A DNA stretch of 64,000 bases from Clostridia bacterium (GTDB lineage Bacteria; Bacillota; Clostridia; Oscillospirales; CAG-272). The first letter of the stretch is position 1; each line of letters opens with the position of its first letter. The position numbers and the translations under genes were made by a program. The stretch is from positions 1 through 64,000 of the forward strand of contig JAFTRA010000042.1 in the NCBI GenBank assembly GCA_017462485.1, given 5' to 3'. The notes under the pieces were generated by a model. It saw only the letters and a program-made list of their open reading frames with translations. It did not search any database and was not told the DNA's origin. Shown here piece by piece: positions 61,809 to 64,000 of this stretch.

Positions 61809-62738
61809 ATGAATAAGATATATAACACGGTCGAGGAGCTTATCGGAAAAACCCCGATAGTGCGCCTTCATAAAATAGAAGAAAAATACAACTTAAAAGC
61901 AAAGCTTTTTGCAAAGCTCGAATTTTTCAACCCCACAGGTAGCGCAAAGGACAGAGCCGCTCTCGGAATGATACTTGCCGCTGAAAAGTGCGGACTTATA
62001 TCTAATGGCGGAACTATAATCGAGCCCACCTCGGGAAATACCGGAATAGCACTTGCGGCTATTGCCGCCTCTCGCGGTTATCAGGCTATAATAGTTATGC
62101 CAAGCACGATGTCACGCGAGCGTCAGCTTCTTATCAAGGCCTACGGAGCTCGTGTTGAGCTTACAGACGGGGCGAAAGGAATGGCGGGAGCGATAGAACG
62201 TGCAAATCAGCTTCATTTAGAGATAGAAAACTCCTTTATACCATCTCAATTCGACAATAATGAAAACAAAAATGCGCATTTTGCGACCACCGGCCCCGAA
62301 ATCTATGAGACCCTCGACGGAAAAATCGACGTTTTCGTTGCGGCAGTCGGAACGGGCGGAACTCTTTCGGGCGTAGGCGAGTACTTAAAATCGAAGCTCC
62401 CAGAGGTAAAAATCGTCGCTGTGGAGCCTGCCGAATCCCCTCTTCTTTCGGGTGGAGCTGCCGCGCCTCATAAAATCCAGGGAATAGGAGCGAACTTTAT
62501 CCCAAGTGTGCTCAGAAGGGATATTTACGACGAGGTGGTATGCGTTTCGTCAGAAGAGGCTTATAAAGAGGCAAGAGATACCGCCTCGCTTATCGGTATA
62601 GGACTTGGAATTTCCTCAGGCGCTGCTCTTGCCGCCGCTATAAAGCTTGCTGAAAGAGAAGAAAACGCAGGAAAGAGCATTGTTACTCTCTTTCCCGACG
62701 GTGTTGACAGATATCTCAGCACCGATTTGTTTGACTAA
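61809..62738 (+). CDS. cysK: Cysteine synthase
   Basis: 309 aa. Makes cysteine from O-acetylserine and sulfide with PLP. The PLP lysine is Lys47 in NPTGSAKDRAAL. The phosphate loop TSGNTGIALA and the GTGGTLSGVGEYL loop are present, as is SGAALAAAIKLA near the end. Ribosome site is weak. Confidence 0.95.
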   Translation: MNKIYNTVEELIGKTPIVRLHKIEEKYNLKAKLFAKLEFFNPTGSAKDRAALGMILAAEKCGLISNGGTIIEPTSGNTGIALAAIAASRGYQAIIVMPSTMSRERQLLIKAYGARVELTDGAKGMAGAIERANQLHLEIENSFIPSQFDNNENKNAHFATTGPEIYETLDGKIDVFVAAVGTGGTLSGVGEYLKSKLPEVKIVAVEPAESPLLSGGAAAPHKIQGIGANFIPSVLRRDIYDEVVCVSSEEAYKEARDTASLIGIGLGISSGAALAAAIKLAEREENAGKSIVTLFPDGVDRYLSTDLFD

Positions 62739-62855
62739 CTCTCATAATGCTCTTAAACCGGAAGCTAAAGGCTTTATGCGACAATATGTTGAATATACAG
62801 TATTCAGACAATTTACTCTTGCTTGAGACTTCAAAATAAAAAAGGACTTAATATT

Positions 62856-63398
62856 ATGGGACTCGCTTGCGAATTCGAAAAAGAAAAGCTTATTATCGGA
62901 TTTATATACCATACCGACGAGATGTTCGAGAAGGCTCTCGGAATTATGACCGAGAAATTCGGCGCCGTTGATTTTTCTACCGAGGAATTTTCATTCACCA
63001 ATGAATTTTCGGACTACTACGATGAAGAGCTTGGCGGCGAGGCAAGGCGCAGAATAGTAAGCTTTGAGACACTCGTTGACCCAAAAAGGCAAGCCGAGAT
63101 AAAGACGTTTACCAACAGTGTTGAGGCTGACTTAAGTATTCTCGGAAATCGAAAGGTAAATCTCGACCCCGGATTTATGAGCCACGGCAGGCTTCTGCTT
63201 GCCACAACTAAAAAAACCGGCTTTAGAATTCCCCTATCCGACGGTATTTATACCGAGCTGACGCTCTTCTTTGCCAGGGGCGGATGGCAAAAGCTCCCCT
63301 GGACCTACAGAGATTATCAATCAAAAAGAGTGCAGGATTTTCTTACCGTCGTCAGAAAGAAGTACCTCGAACAAAGAAAAAGAGAAGAAAACCTTTAA
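62856..63398 (+). CDS. DUF4416-family protein
   Basis: 180 aa. The ATG at 62856, with AAAGGAC before it, is preferred over a TTG at 62823. It resembles DUF4416 proteins: KLIIGFIYHTDEMFEKAL at the start, YYDEELGGEARRRIVSFE, the conserved NLDPGFMSHGRLLLATTK and WTYRDYQS. Cytoplasmic, function unknown. Confidence 0.82.
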   Translation: MGLACEFEKEKLIIGFIYHTDEMFEKALGIMTEKFGAVDFSTEEFSFTNEFSDYYDEELGGEARRRIVSFETLVDPKRQAEIKTFTNSVEADLSILGNRKVNLDPGFMSHGRLLLATTKKTGFRIPLSDGIYTELTLFFARGGWQKLPWTYRDYQSKRVQDFLTVVRKKYLEQRKREENL

Positions 63399-63401
63399 TA
63401 A

Positions 63402-63450
63402 AAAATCCAAGATTCGAAGCGTTTTGGCTTGAATCTTGGATTTTTTATTT
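63402..63450 (+). terminator. Terminator of the DUF4416 gene
   Basis: A perfect 14-bp stem AAAATCCAAGATTC and complement, then TTATTT, 3 bases after the stop. Confidence 0.88.
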
Positions 63451-63481
63451 GCTAACTGTAAAATAAGCTTTTGAAAAAGTA

Positions 63482-63589
63482 TTATTCTACGATAACCTCT
63501 TCGATAGGTTTTCCGTCAATATCGGGCATATCGAGGTCGAAAATTTTCGCAAGCGTAGCTACCAAAGCAATTGTCAACGACAAAGAAAA
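63482..63589 (-). pseudogene. Possible 3' remnant of a lost gene (alkaline-phosphatase-superfamily-like tail)
   Basis: An open minus-strand stretch of about 35 codons ends in LAKIFDLDMPDIDGKPIEE and a stop. The pattern resembles the C-terminal end of alkaline-phosphatase/sulfatase superfamily enzymes. There is no start codon with a ribosome site and it lies behind the rplL terminator, so it is probably a decayed gene end. It could also be chance. Confidence 0.3.
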
Positions 63590-63607
63590 ATTTTGATAAG
63601 ATAATAT

Positions 63608-63642
63608 AAAAAAGGGGTGCGGCTCGCAGGTTGCCGCACCCC
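63608..63642 (-). terminator. Terminator after rplL
   Basis: A perfect 10-bp GC-rich stem GGGGTGCGGC is followed on the minus strand by TTTTTTATATT. It separates rplL from anything downstream. Confidence 0.92.
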
Positions 63643-63664
63643 AAAATTATTAGAAGATAGAAAA

Positions 63665-64000
63665 TTACTTAATTTCAACTTCTGCGCCTGCAGCCTTAAG
63701 CTGTTCAGCGATCTTTTCAGCCTCTTCCTTAGCAACTGCTTCCTTGATAGTCTTGGGAGCAGACTCAACGAGGTCCTTAGCGTCCTTAAGACCAAGACCG
63801 GTGATTTCACGAGCTACCTTGATAACTGCGAGCTTGTTAGCGCCTGCAGCCTTAAGTACTACGTCGAACTCAGTCTTCTCTTCAACGGGAGCTGCTGCTG
63901 CAGCGCCGGGAGCTGCTGCTACTGCTACGGGAGCTGCAGATACACCGAATTCCTCCTCAAGTGCCTTAACGAGATCAGCAAGTTCAAGAATAGTAAGACC
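63665..64000 (-). CDS. rplL: 50S ribosomal protein L7/L12, partial at the window edge
   Basis: The C-terminal about 111 residues are present; the start lies beyond the right edge. The sequence shows the tail of the N-terminal dimer domain ([17 protein letters not shown]), the Ala/Pro-rich hinge, and the globular domain with [32 protein letters not shown] and [19 protein letters not shown]. It recruits translation factors to the ribosome. Confidence 0.97.
   Translation of the reverse strand, partial: GLTILELADLVKALEEEFGVSAAPVAVAAAPGAAAAAPVEEKTEFDVVLKAAGANKLAVIKVAREITGLGLKDAKDLVESAPKTIKEAVAKEEAEKIAEQLKAAGAEVEIK

Noticed and set aside
1..64000. CRISPR arrays, insertion sequences, prophage or toxin-antitoxin genes
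   Set aside because: None seen: no regular direct repeats with spacers, no transposase, integrase or phage structural proteins on either strand.

Overview
The window comes from a low-to-mid GC bacterium of the Firmicutes type, most likely an uncultured gut lineage of the class Clostridia. The evidence is the gene content: a six-subunit Rnf complex with ApbE, an NfnAB bifurcating transhydrogenase pair, a biotin-type decarboxylase sodium-pump beta subunit, lipoprotein solute-binding proteins, MecA, PlsY, TsaB/TsaE, a CotF-like ferritin-fold protein and many TTGACA-N17-TATAAT promoters. No tRNA, rRNA, phage, insertion sequence or CRISPR array is visible. The species is not identified.

Layout. 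1-5420: livJHMGF branched-chain amino acid importer (minus strand), preceded by a consensus promoter, a 62-codon Ile/Leu-rich leader ORF and an intrinsic terminator, which looks like a transcription attenuator. 5755-19133: a seven-gene minus-strand polysaccharide or oligosaccharide uptake operon with one very large solute-binding protein, two permease pairs, a giant secreted DUF5696-like protein and an NHL-TPR-Yip1 membrane protein. 19525-23640: ZIP metal transporter, metallophosphoesterase and a right-handed beta-helix (pectate-lyase-like) protein. 23717-32043: rnfCDGEAB, then a NusG-domain-II protein, a Gx/HepS-like membrane protein and ApbE, all on the minus strand behind a promoter carrying a Rex-like operator. 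32201-39161: a HAD hydrolase and an oppBCDFA oligopeptide importer whose binding protein is circularly permuted.

39199-41880: azlCD exporter, then oadB with a tiny gamma-like subunit. 41953-48492: pepF, glyA, a Cys-rich repeat lipoprotein, ppa, wecB and a coiled-coil protein. 48878-56040: ferritin-like protein, FTR catalytic subunit, QueG-like reductase, plsY, a methyltransferase, tsaE, tsaB, rpiB, queT and mecA. 56169-63398: nfnL/nfnS, a zinc-ribbon/propeller/charged-helix protein, cysK and a DUF4416 protein. The right edge holds the 3' part of rplL with its terminator.

How it fits together: amino acids and peptides are imported (Liv, Opp, PepF) and their fermentation would yield reduced ferredoxin, used by Rnf and Nfn. 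Rnf and the decarboxylase sodium pump build the ion gradient. The large sugar operon and the beta-helix protein point to use of plant or host glycans. The strongest candidates for new biology are the circularly permuted OppA, the liv attenuator, the triple-domain RnfG and the two-permease-pair sugar operon.
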